Source: Larus michahellis (lineage: Eukaryota; Chordata; Aves; Charadriiformes; Laridae). From it: a DNA stretch of 64,000 nt. This document shows, one piece after another, positions 43,401 through 57,700 of the stretch. Each line of letters starts with the position of its first letter. The stretch's first letter is position 1. The DNA lies in contig NC_133906.1 of NCBI RefSeq assembly GCF_964199755.1, positions 11,656,001-11,720,000 of the forward strand, written 5' to 3'. Both the position numbers and the translations under genes were made by a program. The notes beneath the pieces are model-generated. The model was not told the origin of the DNA, did no database searches, and saw only the letters and a list, made by a program, of their open reading frames with translations.

Positions 43401-45948
43401 CTTTTGGGGATGACAGCAGGAATCCACCCAGCCCCACCATGGACTCAAACCCGGCTGCGCTTCTACTTGCTTCCCCCATGGAAACAGCCTCTGGTAAACA
43501 CGATCAGCCGCTAATCACCACCACCTTGGGGATTTTGTGGCTGAACCTTTTTGCAGAAGCAGGAGGGTGGGATGAGGCGGAGCGCGGGTCGGTCTCTAAT
43601 GGAAGCTCTTCTTCCAGCCACCAGTGCTCCTCCAGGAAGCGACTTGGGTCTGGGTTTCTGCAAACCCCAGGGTTGGCAGAGGTCAGGGTGCGGCACTTTC
43701 TCCAAGTGCCTTCATGAAAATAGCCCCGCACACTTTCCATTTACAGCTGATCACCTCCATTATCCCCAGGCTGGGAGGAGATGATCAGCAACTGTTAAGT
43801 GCTTGAATCAGACTAATAGCTCACTGCTAATTCCCCCAGTAATGTGAATCTAAATTCCTGGTAAACAAACTGACTGCTTTTCACACACAGGGATGAATGC
43901 CAAAAGCCTAATATTAGAGCTCTAGAGCTAAAGCTTTTAGAGCAATCCTGTCCACTCAAAGATGTTTAATGACATTATATTATGTACTAAATAATTAGAA
44001 AATGAAGGCCCACTTGGAATCAATGGGTTACTGTCTAATTACGATGAAAAAGGGGCTCTACCCTGTTTTAAACAAGTTTATACTAAAATGGTGCACCTGA
44101 TAAATGGCACTGATAACTACGTCTTTTTACCTTTGGGCAGAACAAGGCAGCCATTAAGCTAGCACAAAATAATTGCGTGATTTTTGGCTCATCTTTCTTC
44201 TTATTGGTCCCACCTGTTTTCCTGTAAGGCATGAGAGTCAGCTGTTCTTCTCCTCCCCCCACCAGATGACAAAGTTTATGAAGCAACATTCAAATAGCTT
44301 ATCCTGATGGAGAGAAAAATCATCTTTTTGTTGCCAGAATCCCTGAGTTCACACCACTAGATGCTCGAAGAGCTCAGAGATGTAGAGTGGAGCCTCTAGA
44401 AGCACTCCGCAAGAAGAATTGCTAGTGAGCTTGAGAACGCGGGAGAAGATTACAGTTGTCTCTGTCGGTAGATAAAAAGACTGAGAAGACTGAATTAGAA
44501 TTAATTAGTAAGTTAGTCTTCGATTGAATTATATCTCAGCAACCTCTGATCATAATAAAGAGAAGAATTATAGAAAAGCACTAAACAGAGCAATTAGAAC
44601 TATGTATCTAACAATTCTTATTCCACTTTTATTACACAACACACACACACATATACCCTGTTGCAGGTATCATCCCCTTGAAGATAGTGCAAGAATAAAA
44701 CAGTTGCACAAGACTTCAGTTGTCTTTCTCCTGTCACAACAATCGAGGATTCCACACTCAAATCCAAAGCTTTTAATTAAAAGATTTTGATCTCTATATT
44801 CCTGTCTTCCTCCTTCCAGTATACTGCTCAGGTAAGGAAAACAATGCTTCTTGTTCTAAACTCTGTCCATTCCTACTGCTAACTTTTTGGCATTTGGTCA
44901 GGGAGAAACGTTACATGGAGACATCTGCATTGCAACACGTGCAGAGAGCCAAAATTAAAATTCTGTTTTACAGTGACATATTCAGCAAGAGAAAGATGCA
45001 AGCTGGCTTATCGTGCTGGAATTGCTGTTGCAGATAAATTCCCCTGGCATCCACAAGTGACCCTACTGAAATAAAAACATTTATTCTGTTATTGTGAGAC
45101 ATATAAATCATAACACATTTGTTCTCAGAAAAAACAAGTATTATGCGACACGTTATATGTATGAATTTCTGACTATGATAACAGGAGGTTCCTTGCAGTC
45201 TTAAGTCCCCAAACAAAGCAAACGGAAACTTTTCAAAACTGTTTTCCGCAGTATTTGTCCTATTTTAGTTATTCTGGCTTTGTTCTTATAATATTGGACA
45301 TTCCAATGGGCTACAGAAAGGGTGATTCCCCTCCGAATTTCTCTTAAAATATCTAGCACTCAACAGTTAAAAGCAGAAAATGTGTTTTCTCCTAGGAAAA
45401 GGGACACTATTAAAACCAAGCTGACTTCCAACCTACACGCCGGTTTAGAATCCCACACAGATTTCACCATGGGCTCTTAAAAAAAAAATGCCGAGGACAC
45501 TTTCAAGAACTGCGGGGTATCAGTTTTAATTCAGTGCTTCCTTTTACCTAGGACTACAGGAAAATGGCACGAGTCGGAATAATGGCAACTGTTGCTTCAT
45601 AATAGGGCACGTTAATATTCCAGATCACGCACGCTGCATCATTCTGTTCTCTTTGCACCTATTATTGCTGTAGTCTCTTATGTGCTTGCAGATTCATATA
45701 CAACTTGCTCAAGAAATGTTTTAATAAAGGGTGAGCAAAATGCCACTGTACTCCCCTACCTTTCACTTTTTTCCCCCCACCCGTCTAGCACTTAAATTAC
45801 TTTTCCTTCTATTTAAGTTTGGCCATTAGATACCGTCGTTGTAGGTCACTGAGCCCCACTGCAAGGAACAGAAACTTCTTTAACCATCTACACACAGTTA
45901 CTTGTTCTGCAGCTTTCCAGACCAGCAGGGTTTGTGCTTTTGGTGTTT

Positions 45949-45971
45949 TTTTTTCTTTTTTTTTTTTTTTC
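45949..45971. repeat. Poly(T) tract
   Basis: Nearly uninterrupted T run with a single C. Could be a processed-element tail in minus orientation, but no body was recognised beside it. Confidence 0.7.
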
Positions 45972-48683
45972 CCTAAAGAATCTTTTGATTAACTGAAGTC
46001 AATTTTGCTAAGTGCTAGTGGCTCTCAGAAGCTTGTTGTGCCAGAGATCCCCAGGGCTCCATTATGTTTTCAGGGCTATAAAACAGGAATTGCTCAGTCT
46101 TTTTGCAGAAATGTGAGATTAGCAGCTAATTCTTCCAGCCTCAAGCTCCCATCATGCCAAATCAGAGCATGTGCGTCTTTTATGGCAGTTCTAGCAGAAA
46201 TTAGTGAAGCGATTTCCCATCTTTTTTCTCAATTTCAATCCAGCCTTGTGCCATATTTTTAATGCACAAGTAGTCCAGGTCCACAAATACACTACACAAC
46301 TGGTTGCTATTCTGCATCCAGCTTGGGGCTGCAGCGGTATCGCATCAAAAGCGCATTTTTAGGGCACTGAACACTTCATTCTTAATATGCAAATACAAAT
46401 CACAGTGCAAACGGAACTCATAGGGAACTGCAAATCACAGTGCAAATGCAAGTCTTAAATATATCTGCAACACAGAAAAGGTCCCTAGAGAGAGATTATG
46501 ACTTCTCATGAAGAAATTTACTAAAAAGTTGGGAGTAAAATCTCAGCTGTTCTATTCATACTACACAGGACGAACCTGCCCTCTATGAGGCTGAAACGCT
46601 GACACTAGAAAGTTGCCCTCTGTTCTCAAGCATCACCAAGTTACATCTTCCGTCTGGTTAATCAGGCACAATAAAATGCTACGGAAAGGGAAAAGTTGAA
46701 CAATTTACCAGATTATTGTTAATTTCTTTCTGATCAATCTTATCTCAGTTAGTAGACCTCACCAGAAATCCTATTACTCATGATATCATAAAATCACTCG
46801 GGTATCCACCTGAGTCTGTATTTTAATTCAGATTTTCAAGCATGAACTTTCCAATTCAGAACTCAGTTGCCTACATTAAGGCATAACATTTCCAAGACTT
46901 AGTCTCACACCCTCTTTTAAGACCCAAATAATTTTTCTTCTTCAGGTATCTTTTATGTTTTAGTTCTGATTATGTCCTCAATCAGCAATGCCACAGACAC
47001 AAGTAAAAATGGTCTGTGCGCTTGCTAATCTAATCATTCACTACTGCTTTTGACATAAAGTTCACATAATCTGATATGCTGCAAAAAATACAAACACAAC
47101 TTTTCAAACTAAACTCAACCACCTCCCATCCTGCTGTGACAGAACTGAGCTAACTAAGGGCTAAGGAACACGTTCTGTCAAAGGTTACACAGCCGTGTGA
47201 TAATGTTTTAACCCAAAAATCTTAAAATGGATATTTTTCTTCTAATCACTACTATTGCTCACTGAGCAGAAGTCTGTATCGTCTTGGCCACAGCGACACC
47301 TGGATTTTTTTAAGTGGTTATAAGCAATATAGACCCCCATAAGCATGAGTATTCCAATGATTCCTTCTTGTATGTATTCTCCAACATCTGCCAACACCAA
47401 ATTTCATCACTAATCACGTTGCCTACTCCTTCAGCTTCATTAGATCCCTTTAATGATCACAGATCTCAAGTACCCTATCTAATTCCTTGCCAATTACCTT
47501 TCTTTTAAAATTGCTGATAAACCTACCTTTTGGGACTCATGTTAACCTTTTGCCACACTGAAAAATTGTTAAATATTGCTCTATTTTCTGGATTGCACTG
47601 TTTCCTCATTCCTCTGCTGCTCATAGCTACCGTCTGGAAAGAAACCAGATTACGCAAAAGCAATGCCATGACCTGGCAGAATATATCATCATCGCTACTA
47701 TGACAGGTACAGACTTTCTATTAACAGAAGGTGACAGCAGTAATTACACATCCAAGTCTGTGGCAAATCAAAAGTGACGGATCAAGAATTACATCAGGAC
47801 TGGTTGCATTGCTTCAAGTAAAATTAATTACTCAATATATGCCTAAGAGCATAACTAGGAATCAATAAGACTTAAAAAATAAAAAGAGTTGTAGACCAGG
47901 TGTTAGGTCAGTTTCCTGAGCTCTACTTGCCAGTGAAATAGAGCCACAGCAGTCTAGGAAAGTCACTTCTGCCCTCTTTCACCGATAACTTAGGCACATA
48001 TTTCATTATTAGTATAATTTAAAAGCTGTCCTAGTTGACCTCTCCACACTGAATAACAACTGGAAACTTCATTGTGTATTTGTCAGCACTGTTCCATTAA
48101 CGCCTTAAGGGAAAAGGTAAAGCCTTCTCTTGGAAAGGACGATGCCTGCTTTCTAACCAGAGAGTTACAGTTCTCAGACAAGATGGTGACCCTCAGATCC
48201 TCAGATCCTCATGAAGTACAAGCCACTCAGCTTCTGTTGAGATTTTTTTCTGGAAGACAAAAAAAATTCCAGTACTGAAGTTGGAATGCGATGCTATTAC
48301 ATCCAGTAATTCTCAGCCTGCGTAAAGCAAAAATACAATAGCAAGACTGATGCATTACATCCTACTTAACCTGAATTTTCTTGTTTTTACATAATCAGTA
48401 CACTGAACTTCAGGTACTGACTGTATTTTTGCTCCAGTCACTTTTTTGAAAGGCAATGTGTACTGTGCAATAAGGTAGTTAATTAGGGAAGAGGAAGTAA
48501 AGAGAAAGGAAGGGAAAGGCTTGGAATCTGCAGAGTACTGAGTAAGAAATTTTTTTTATTATTATATGACTAGAATAACATGGGAAACAACTTGCTCCCT
48601 GAACAAAGGAACCAATGAAACCTGCTTTCACAGCTCTATTGTCATCTTTGAAGTAACAGTGTATATACATATGTTGTGGGGGG

Positions 48684-48713
48684 TGTGTGTGTGTATATAT
48701 ATACACACACACA
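48684..48713. repeat. Perfect 30-bp palindrome of TG, TA and CA dinucleotides
   Basis: TGTGTGTGTG, then TATATATATA, then CACACACACA form an exact inverted repeat centred between 48698 and 48699, flanked by further TA/CA sequence. It can form a hairpin or cruciform and is expected to be length-polymorphic. Confidence 0.9.
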
Positions 48714-51700
48714 TATATACAATAAGCCTGTATTCCTAACAATATCCCCATCAGGCCAGAACTGGAAAATGCTGTGAACCCCCTGAGGATTCTGCACGTG
48801 CTGACCATTAAGTGACATACGCACGTGCTGACTCAGGCTGAGCTCTGCCAGAGTTTTACCCCTCAGCACTGATTCTCATCTCTCCTCACAGGCACCAGCT
48901 TCAGAAGTGCACAGACACAGAAATCATCGAACAGTTACTAGCTGCGAAGTTTGGCTGAACAGCCACCACCTGAACACTGGAAATGCAATCACACATACCT
49001 CTGCTTCTCAGGAGATGGTTCAACCCCACAAACAACACAGAAAAACAAGAGGCTCAATCAGTATTCAAAGAAAAAACTCAACATTTCTTACACAGAGTGA
49101 GAGAAACCAGGTTCCTGCAGTGCCTATCACCGAGTATGAAGCTTCCACAGAGGTAAAAACATGACAGAATCCTGACTTCACATGATCTTTACTAGTTAGA
49201 CTCACAACCTTCTCCTGAAGCAAATGTGTACACACATACATGGCAACAGCACACATAAAACACAGCTGCTTGTGCTGAACTTCTGTAAACTAGCAGCTTT
49301 AACTTATTAAGTGCTGCAAAAACAGTTTTGCACTAAAAACATGCATTTTATTTTTCAGATGCTGAAATCAAGATTTCCCAATCTGAGAACTGGCAGTTTG
49401 TATATTTGGCAATGTGGTTTCACAAACAGATTACCCCTTCCAATCCAGCAATGCTTCTGGCTTGATTTAGTCATTTACTTCACGGTTGCTTCAAGACCTA
49501 AGACATACAAAATGACTCATTTATCTTCAAGTCTTCATACCCCACCTTCATCTAAATTTGCACCTTTCTGAGCAGCCCCAAATGAGTCAAAGGAGGAAAT
49601 AATCCATTGAGAAGGATTAGAAAAGCGTACAGTCAGTGGACCAGCTCTGGCCAGGCGCAGCAGAAACACACCCTGCCTATGTAGGCAGCAATGGAGACAG
49701 CAGAAAGACAAATTTGCTTTACAAGATATTTAAAAGAAAAGCCAATCCTTTAGACAATCTATTTTGCACAGATTGAGCTAATCTGGACAAAATCTAACAT
49801 AAAAGGAGGACACATTTCATAACACAAACAAGCAGACAGCTTCAAGCAGGGGGCTCTTGTTCAGCCTAATGCAGATGTCAGTTAATTAGAGTAGAAGGTT
49901 ATATCATTAGCAGCCAAATCGATATAAAAGGAATTAAGAGCTCGGACAGCAAGCTCCCCTGCTTTCCAGCACAGCACCCGGGGCTGTATTTAGCTAAAAT
50001 TCAATACACATTAGCGGACAATCAATGTAGTCTTGTACGGGGATGTCTTCTTGAAATACTTTAATTGGACTCTCTAGTGTTATCAGTGCTAAACAAGATG
50101 TCAGATTAACGTAGAAGCCTTCCCAAATGGCACTGGCAGCCCACAGTCTGGAAAAGCCACATTTACTTCTATTAAAACCTCACTGGCTTTCCAACATGTA
50201 TTAATATTACTATTTTCACAGTTATCTTAAGAAAGAGTGACTGAAAAGCATCTTTACATACAGATGCTCCATCCTGTAAAACTCAGCCATCTCCATACCG
50301 GCAACAGCAGATCCTCCCCGTTTTGCAATTTCAGCCCCAGGCTTCATTAATCAAGAACCTGTCAGTCACACTAGACTGACAGTTTTTACCCTGAATTTAT
50401 AACCTCTGCGGAGAATACAAATCGATATTGAAATCGGCAAGGGTAAAATACTCCATCGATGACTCTCGTAACTGGTATGAAATTTGACACAGCAATATTA
50501 TACGTAGCAGCATACACTTTTTGTGACAAAAAATTAAAATGCTTTCCATTCAGTATATTCCCTATTTAAAACTGTAATACTGCCCTGTCACCTAACCAGG
50601 AAGTTGTTTTTACTGTATTGAACTTTACCTTTGTTTTAAAGGTAGCACGCAGCAACCACCTTACAAATTTCCTGCTCAACAGAGTGGATGCTACAAAACA
50701 AAACATTTCAGAGGAAAGATTTGGCTTTATCTAATAAGATAAGAAATGAGTAGATCTATGAGAGGAGAGTACTAAAAGAAACAAGGGTCACGCTGACATC
50801 ACACAGATGTGTACAACCTAGGGCTTTGAGATCTCAAACAGAATAGAAGCAAACAATAACTAAATCTAAAATGCCAGAGAATATGTAGTTTAAATATTTT
50901 GACAGATATTTACATTCCATAGCCGGCTAGGAATGGGCAACGCTGCAGCTAGTGCTGACTGGCACTAAAACCTGACAAGAGTGGTTACAGCATCCGCACC
51001 CTGCTAAGCCAAACCAGTATCTGCAAGGCAGAAAACAGCAGTAACACGGCATTTCCGTTATTGCTGTTAGACGGGCAAACACGATAGCACGGAACATTAT
51101 AGCAGACTGAGAAACACCATTATCAGAGATATATCAGAATGCAAAAACCAGAATTAAAAGCCAACTCAGGAGTTTTAACTACACATAAGAAATACTAAGC
51201 GCATTCAAAGCGGAAGTGCCCAACGTCCCTGTCAGCTTCTGATCACCCCAGAAGCAGAGATTCCTTCAGAAAGAAGGCAGTCTCGATAGGTAGAATGGCT
51301 TTGACAGTATGGCTTCTACAGACCAATTCTAAAAGTTCTGGGGGAGACAGAGACATGAACCCAGTTCTGGTGTCCTGTCCCCCCTCTGTCGGTGACACTG
51401 CGCAGCTCAGAGCACGGCGCCTTGTCTCAGTGATTTGGATATTGCGCGTCTGGCTGAAAGAGGTTCCACAGGGGCAGGTGACCTACACACTACCCTGTTG
51501 TCAAAATCAGTGATCAAAACACCTTCTGATGCTCTAGAACTGAGTAATAATCTGTCTAACGTACTAAATGAAAAGAGTGACTTCATGGTCAAAAAAAAAG
51601 CAGAAAGGTTTCATGAGGGAAGCCCACATACTAGAGAATGGAAACTGTGAAGGGTCATGCAAGGTTCTGGAGAGACTATATTAATTACTATGTAATGTAA

Positions 51701-54557
51701 AACAGAAAGAATGGTTTTTTATTGGACTTTTTGAAGTCAATGTACAGAAATGCATCTCTTTAAATACGCAAAATGTTCCTAAAGTAAAGGATCAGCAGAG
51801 CTCACTGCACAGTGGACTGTCAAGAGAAGGAGATTTTAGTTGGAAAGCAATTACAGCCTAGTCTAGGAAGAAAACTGACATTCACTCGCTGCACGGCACC
51901 TTATTGCTGTGTAAACTTGAAGGTATTGCTCAATTAACCCCCAGCTACTATTGTTTTTAAAAAATTATGACCCTGACAAATGCATTGCAAAGATCAGCTT
52001 CCCCTTTTGCACCTTGTGTAGAATACAAAGCGCATAATTGCCCAACAACATAAATCTGCAGCACTGTACATCTCCAGCAGCACATTCACCCGAGTCGCCT
52101 CCACCAAAAAAAAAACCCCAAATCTCAGGGGGAGGGGGAAGAAAACAAAGAATGACAAGTGTTTCTAGGGAACCACAGAAGTATTCTAACAGACAACATA
52201 CTATGACACAACAGTATATTAAGGAAGTGTTATGCCTATCAAGCACTGGTTATCAATTCACGAAACACACACTGACACAAGGAATCGGATTATAACCCAT
52301 GGCTCCACTACTGACTTTTGTAGTATTTGTCAAACATGCTTTTTAAATAACAGCACCCCAAACTCTTCACATGGGCCACCAGAATTTATTGCTTTTGGAT
52401 GTACAGTCCAAAAACCAACTCAGCATAATAAAAATTCTGAAGGTTATCCCAATGTAGCCTGTGTAGCTTTCAAACTTTGTACAGCACTGTCCTGGAAAAA
52501 CATGAATCCATTATTTCTCCCCAGTAATAAATCATCTAAGCCATGTTGTACTTTCTATAATGGAAGAGCTACACACTCTATCGTCCATTACCTTCCAGTT
52601 TAATTAAATGTTCCTTGAATAAATCTTGTGCTTACACTCCTGCGACATGCTACCAGCGCTGACTTCTCCATTTATAGACTGACTGGATTCAGTCCAATCA
52701 TCCCTGCTTATTGTACCCGTCACTCACAGAGAACTCCAGACTCTTAGAATCAGTCCTCTTTGGGTCCTTCTTTGCTAGTTATTAATTTGATATGTCTGTA
52801 GAACTGAATTAATTATACAAGATAGGTACCAACAGACCTCTTTTAGCTTGCTTTATTTAGAGTGGCCAAGAGGTTGAAGGAGGACAGGACACCAACATTC
52901 CTTGAAGTGAGACTATTAGGAAAAATTCGATTTACTAAGCAGAAATACATGCACTTGGTTTAGTTTCAGTTTTCAATTAGGCAGAAAGCATTGGTTCAGG
53001 GAGCATGAAAAGCCTCCTCTTTGCCTTTGAACACAGAATCTTCTTACTTACCTACCCTGACAGCACAATAGCAGTGTGGGAAGATGACTTCAGACAAGTT
53101 AAAGCAATTTTAAAACATGAGTATCCTTAAAATGGCTACATGTTTTTAGTCCACTGAAACACCATGGTGATTTAAGCTAACCTGTTTTACTTTTAGTTAG
53201 AACAGATGGGAGGAGAATGTATGTTCAACTGCCATCCTTCAGCAGGTGAAGGGATATATTCCAGAGGAGATGCAGTAATATTTAAATCACCACTAACATA
53301 ATCATTAACAGTCATCTGACCAAACGCCACTATGCAACCTGGGAAGAGAAGGTATCAAGTGCCATAAAAGTTCTTCCAGATCATGTCAGCACCTAATAAA
53401 ACAGAATGAGAATAAGCAGTAAATCACATACCACTGGCAATAAAGGTACATAATGTGTTATTTTCCTTTCCTGAACCAAGACTCTTACCAGGAATTTTTA
53501 TAATGTTATATTTTAATATGCACTCCATGATAATCAGGAATCATCCTAACTTTTCATGATAAGAACAACAAAGTAATCATTGAAAACATCCCTACAAAAT
53601 CCCTTATATTGCATCTCTATTATATTAACCTAGTGGGATTTGTGGGGTTTTTATATTTCTTGCACTTAAGAGGGAGAAGAGCCATATTCTGTATATATGT
53701 TTAAAACTTTAACGACCTGGGCATCTAGACGAAATTCACAAAATTCTCTCAGAAACAGTTTAAAAGCATAGATTACAGAAATTATTAAATTAAGTATTTC
53801 AATGACGCAAGCTGACACTCAACATACCAGTGGTGGAGCTAAACCACCAGTTAAACTGAAGGTCCCTAACACCCCAATTTCTGTTGACCTGTGGAAAATT
53901 AACTGGAAACAATCTATGCCGTAGTAGTCACTATTGGGTTTCTTGGACTTTCTAATCCATCATAATGCGGCTAGCACCAGACAATTCAGATGTACTAAAT
54001 TTTGTTTCAGAACGGCATCACTCTCAATTAAAGAAAATAAAGTCAATTATGTGCAGAACGTACTTTAGTAACATTTAACTTCATTTTCCTCAGGATGTCT
54101 AATATGATACACTGATACATCAAGGAAATAAATTTTACATTTGTGTCAGATCCAGTGACAGCAGAAACCACTTTTGCAGCAATTCATCAACATGGTAGAA
54201 GTCTACATGTGCACTACTTTATCTTCCATCTGAATCAGTATAGCTCAGTTAACAAGCTAGGAATTTTAATCCAATTAGCACAGGTAATAAAAGCCCTGTA
54301 ATCTAGTGTTGTTGTTCACTTGGATATTGCCAATGTCCTCAGAAATTCTTCACTTGAGCACGGCTTATGAATCATTGAGTTCCAAAAGAACTGGTGAAAT
54401 CTGAGAAGTCATCACAACTATACCGGAAAGTTAATTAAAATTCATTTTATCACCACCACAGTAGAACCTAACCTGCTAAAAACCATTTTTAATTTCATTC
54501 TACCACAAGGCGTACGAAGCAGAAAGAAAATGACTTTCTTAATACAAGCACCAATAC

Positions 54558-54720
54558 CTGCTGGGGGACCCGGGGCTGGAAAGCTGCTCTGGGGTCCTGC
54601 TGGGCACCAAGCTCAAGACGAGCCAAGAGCGAGCCCTTGACAGAAGGCCAAGGGCATCCTGGGCTGCACGAGGAAGAGCCTTGTCAGCAGGTCAAGGGAA
54701 GCACTCCATGATGCTACAAG
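54558..54720 (+). mobile_element. Short CR1 LINE fragment, plus orientation
   Basis: Internal CR1 RT-region sequence in sense orientation: CTGGGCACCAAGCTCAAGAC, then GGCATCCTGGGCTGCACGAG, then GTCAGCAGGTCAAGGGAAGC. No 3' end is attached, so it is an internal scrap. This is the only plus-oriented CR1 in the window. Confidence 0.8.
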
Positions 54721-57700
54721 CATTCTGATTTTGAGATGTGCTGAGCAACCACAAGTCCCTCTTAGAAGCAGGAGGAGCTCTGGGTGCCGGTCATTTATGT
54801 ATTTTGTAAGGTCAAAATTACTACTCCAATTTGTATAAAGTGCTGCTGCCTTAAAACATAGCAATGGATTCCTGATCACCATAAAATATCCTCCTCTTTT
54901 CTCGAACAGTAAGGATAGTGAAAAAGGGGAAAAAATGCCTAGACAGACAAAATATAAATAAGGATTTGTAGAAAGAACTTTTGAAGTTTCCTGACATTAG
55001 AAGTCTGCACTGCTCAGTAACAAAGCTCTGATGCATAAGGAAACTACCAGCAGCTTTGACCGCTATTTTACTATGCTCAGTTCCTAGAGGGAGGGGAGAA
55101 AAAACACATTGTCTATCAATAGCTTCTGCTTCCAGCACAAACTTCCACCAGTAACGAAAGGGGCAGTTCTGCCTTACCACATTCACTTCCCTCACTCTTA
55201 TGTTTACTCCAGTGGCCCCATGAAAAAACAGAAATGGATTTTCAGCCCAATTAGTTATTTCCTTACCACCTATGTAGGCAGTCATTAGCATGAAAACAAG
55301 GATGGAAGGTACAGGACCAGCCTTTTCAGCTCACAGCACTGACACCCGTCAGACAGCGGTGCCAGGGGAACCGCAGAATCTCAGTACCCACCGGTCACAG
55401 ATCCCTACTGCGCACCTACCAGGTGGAGACCACCACGCAACGTACCGCCTCCAGTCTCTCTTCTCCTCAATGATTTGTAGGGTGCACATCAGTGTACCAA
55501 ATGCAGGCCAATCGAACTAATCTCGTTCTTACAATTCAGCCTAACCATAATTTTTGAAGACTGGTTAAAACAATTGTCTGGGCCTCTTGAAAAGGGAGCA
55601 CATCTATTCTCCGTTAAGTCAGAACTGCAGTTAGCAACAACCTGAAGGGTCCTGAATAACAGAATCCTTAAGAACCTGCATGGTTCTTTACAGTTTCACT
55701 GTGATATCCAGGGGTCTTAGGGGACGATACGCTAAGCAAACGCTGTATGCTGATTTCCTCAGAGCATTTGGGCTAGTTATGCATGCATAGCTGATACTGC
55801 ATTCAAGCTCATCTGAAGCTCCAATTAAATAAAGTCTCTTCAAAACAGAAAATATATGGCATGAGTCAATGGATTTCTCAGATACAGAGAAGTGATTCAG
55901 GCACAGTAAACACTTTTGCTGCATGACTCCAGGGTCCTCGGAGGCATTTTATGTCACTTCATCTCAATTAACCTCCCAAGAAAGCAATTCAGATCTGAGC
56001 AAGAGAGAGGGAAAAAGACATTACTGACAACACACAAAAGCCTACTCTGATGTCATAATGCTGTATTACTTGAGTCATAGGCAGATTTCCTGGAATTCAG
56101 TTTTGAAGCCGGAAGGCAGATGATAAACCGTATAGAGAGAAGAACAGCTACCTGCTGTGAACCAGAGGAGAAATTCTTTCAGATGCCGATGAAGTTGTTA
56201 TTACGGCTGAAAGTTAAAGCTTTCCGAATGGCACCTTAACACATCATTCAGCTTTGAAATGTTCCCCGTCTCAATTTCGCACATACTGCGAATGAAGAAT
56301 ACAATACTTATAACTCTCTCAGAGTAGCTTCTGGGTCACAAGATGGTTTTCTATCGCCTCACTTCCACACTACAGCCACATTAAATCCGTTGGCTATCAC
56401 AACCCTAGGTTCTCCTCTTGGACACAAAGTTAATCCCTATACCACAAAACACAGATGCACAAGCAAGGTATGAAAGGTTGCTGCCTTGCTACGCACGCTG
56501 TAATTTTGTGGGCAAGGACTACGTGCTTTCCAGGACTATCTGCACTGTACCTGTCATTTAAATTCTGATGAAAGAGAGTAAACAACTGTTGCAGTGAATG
56601 ATATTATTCTATCATGTCTGTAATGAAGACACGTCTGTTTTCAATCAGGGCAGTTATAAACCTCCCCTGCAGTGTATTCCATCACCGTTTGTCGCCTAAG
56701 GGCAAAGGGTAGATAGCACTGCATCAAACAGCCGGGAGAAGAGATCATATTCTGTGCTCCATCACTCATGTTAACACACGCTCTGGACATCAGACATTTT
56801 CGATTGTACTGGTCAGCGCTGACTGCGGACTATAACGCAACTTTGTCACATCAAATATCCTGCAGACAATTCCCCATTATTAATAAATGGCTCCCTGTTT
56901 TTGTTATCCAGCATATATGATTTACAACATTAACAACTGGTATATACCTGAAGAAATAACGGGCAGGAAAAAATATCACAAATTAAAGATGGGAAAATTG
57001 TATTAAAAACCACCCCTTCCATTCTGCCCAAAGATTGCAGACCCTAACGTCCCATTTTTCAGTGCATTTCAAGTGTCATTTCACAGCACAGAGTGTCTAT
57101 TTTTGTTCCAACACGGTCACTGTCCACACTAACACACGTCACCAGGAAGCTTCGTTCTGCCTTTTTCCCCTAACATTCTTAATTTCACGTCACTTGTCAG
57201 ATCTCCAGTTTATACTAAAAAATTCTTCCTCCTCCTGTGGGTTTGCATTCTTTTCATGTTTATTCAGTGTTCCCACTTTGTCCACTCACAGATCTGTCTC
57301 GGACTTGAATCGTACCATTTCTGCCGTCTCACAGGGGAATCACACGAGGATGATGCAGTTTAATCAGTTCACTGAACAAGCTGTTTAGAATACATCCTAC
57401 AAGGTCAGACCAAACAAACCCTTTCTGAGCTCTGCTCAAAACAGTTACAAAAATATGGCAAGTACCTACCAAGTTCTTTTATTTTTTTTTTTTGGCAGAG
57501 AAAGAATCTTCTCAAAAAATGTGCTGTTGTCACACTAAGACGTTCTGAGGTATAATTTTTCAAAAGGCAGAAATTATTCAAGGATTTTCCATTGGCGTTA
57601 GTGGCAGTCTTTGAAATGGCATCACCTGGTAACCCATGTCCCGGTCTTGAAGAATGAGAAACATCTGGACTGCTACAGGGACAGAATATTTATATAACGT

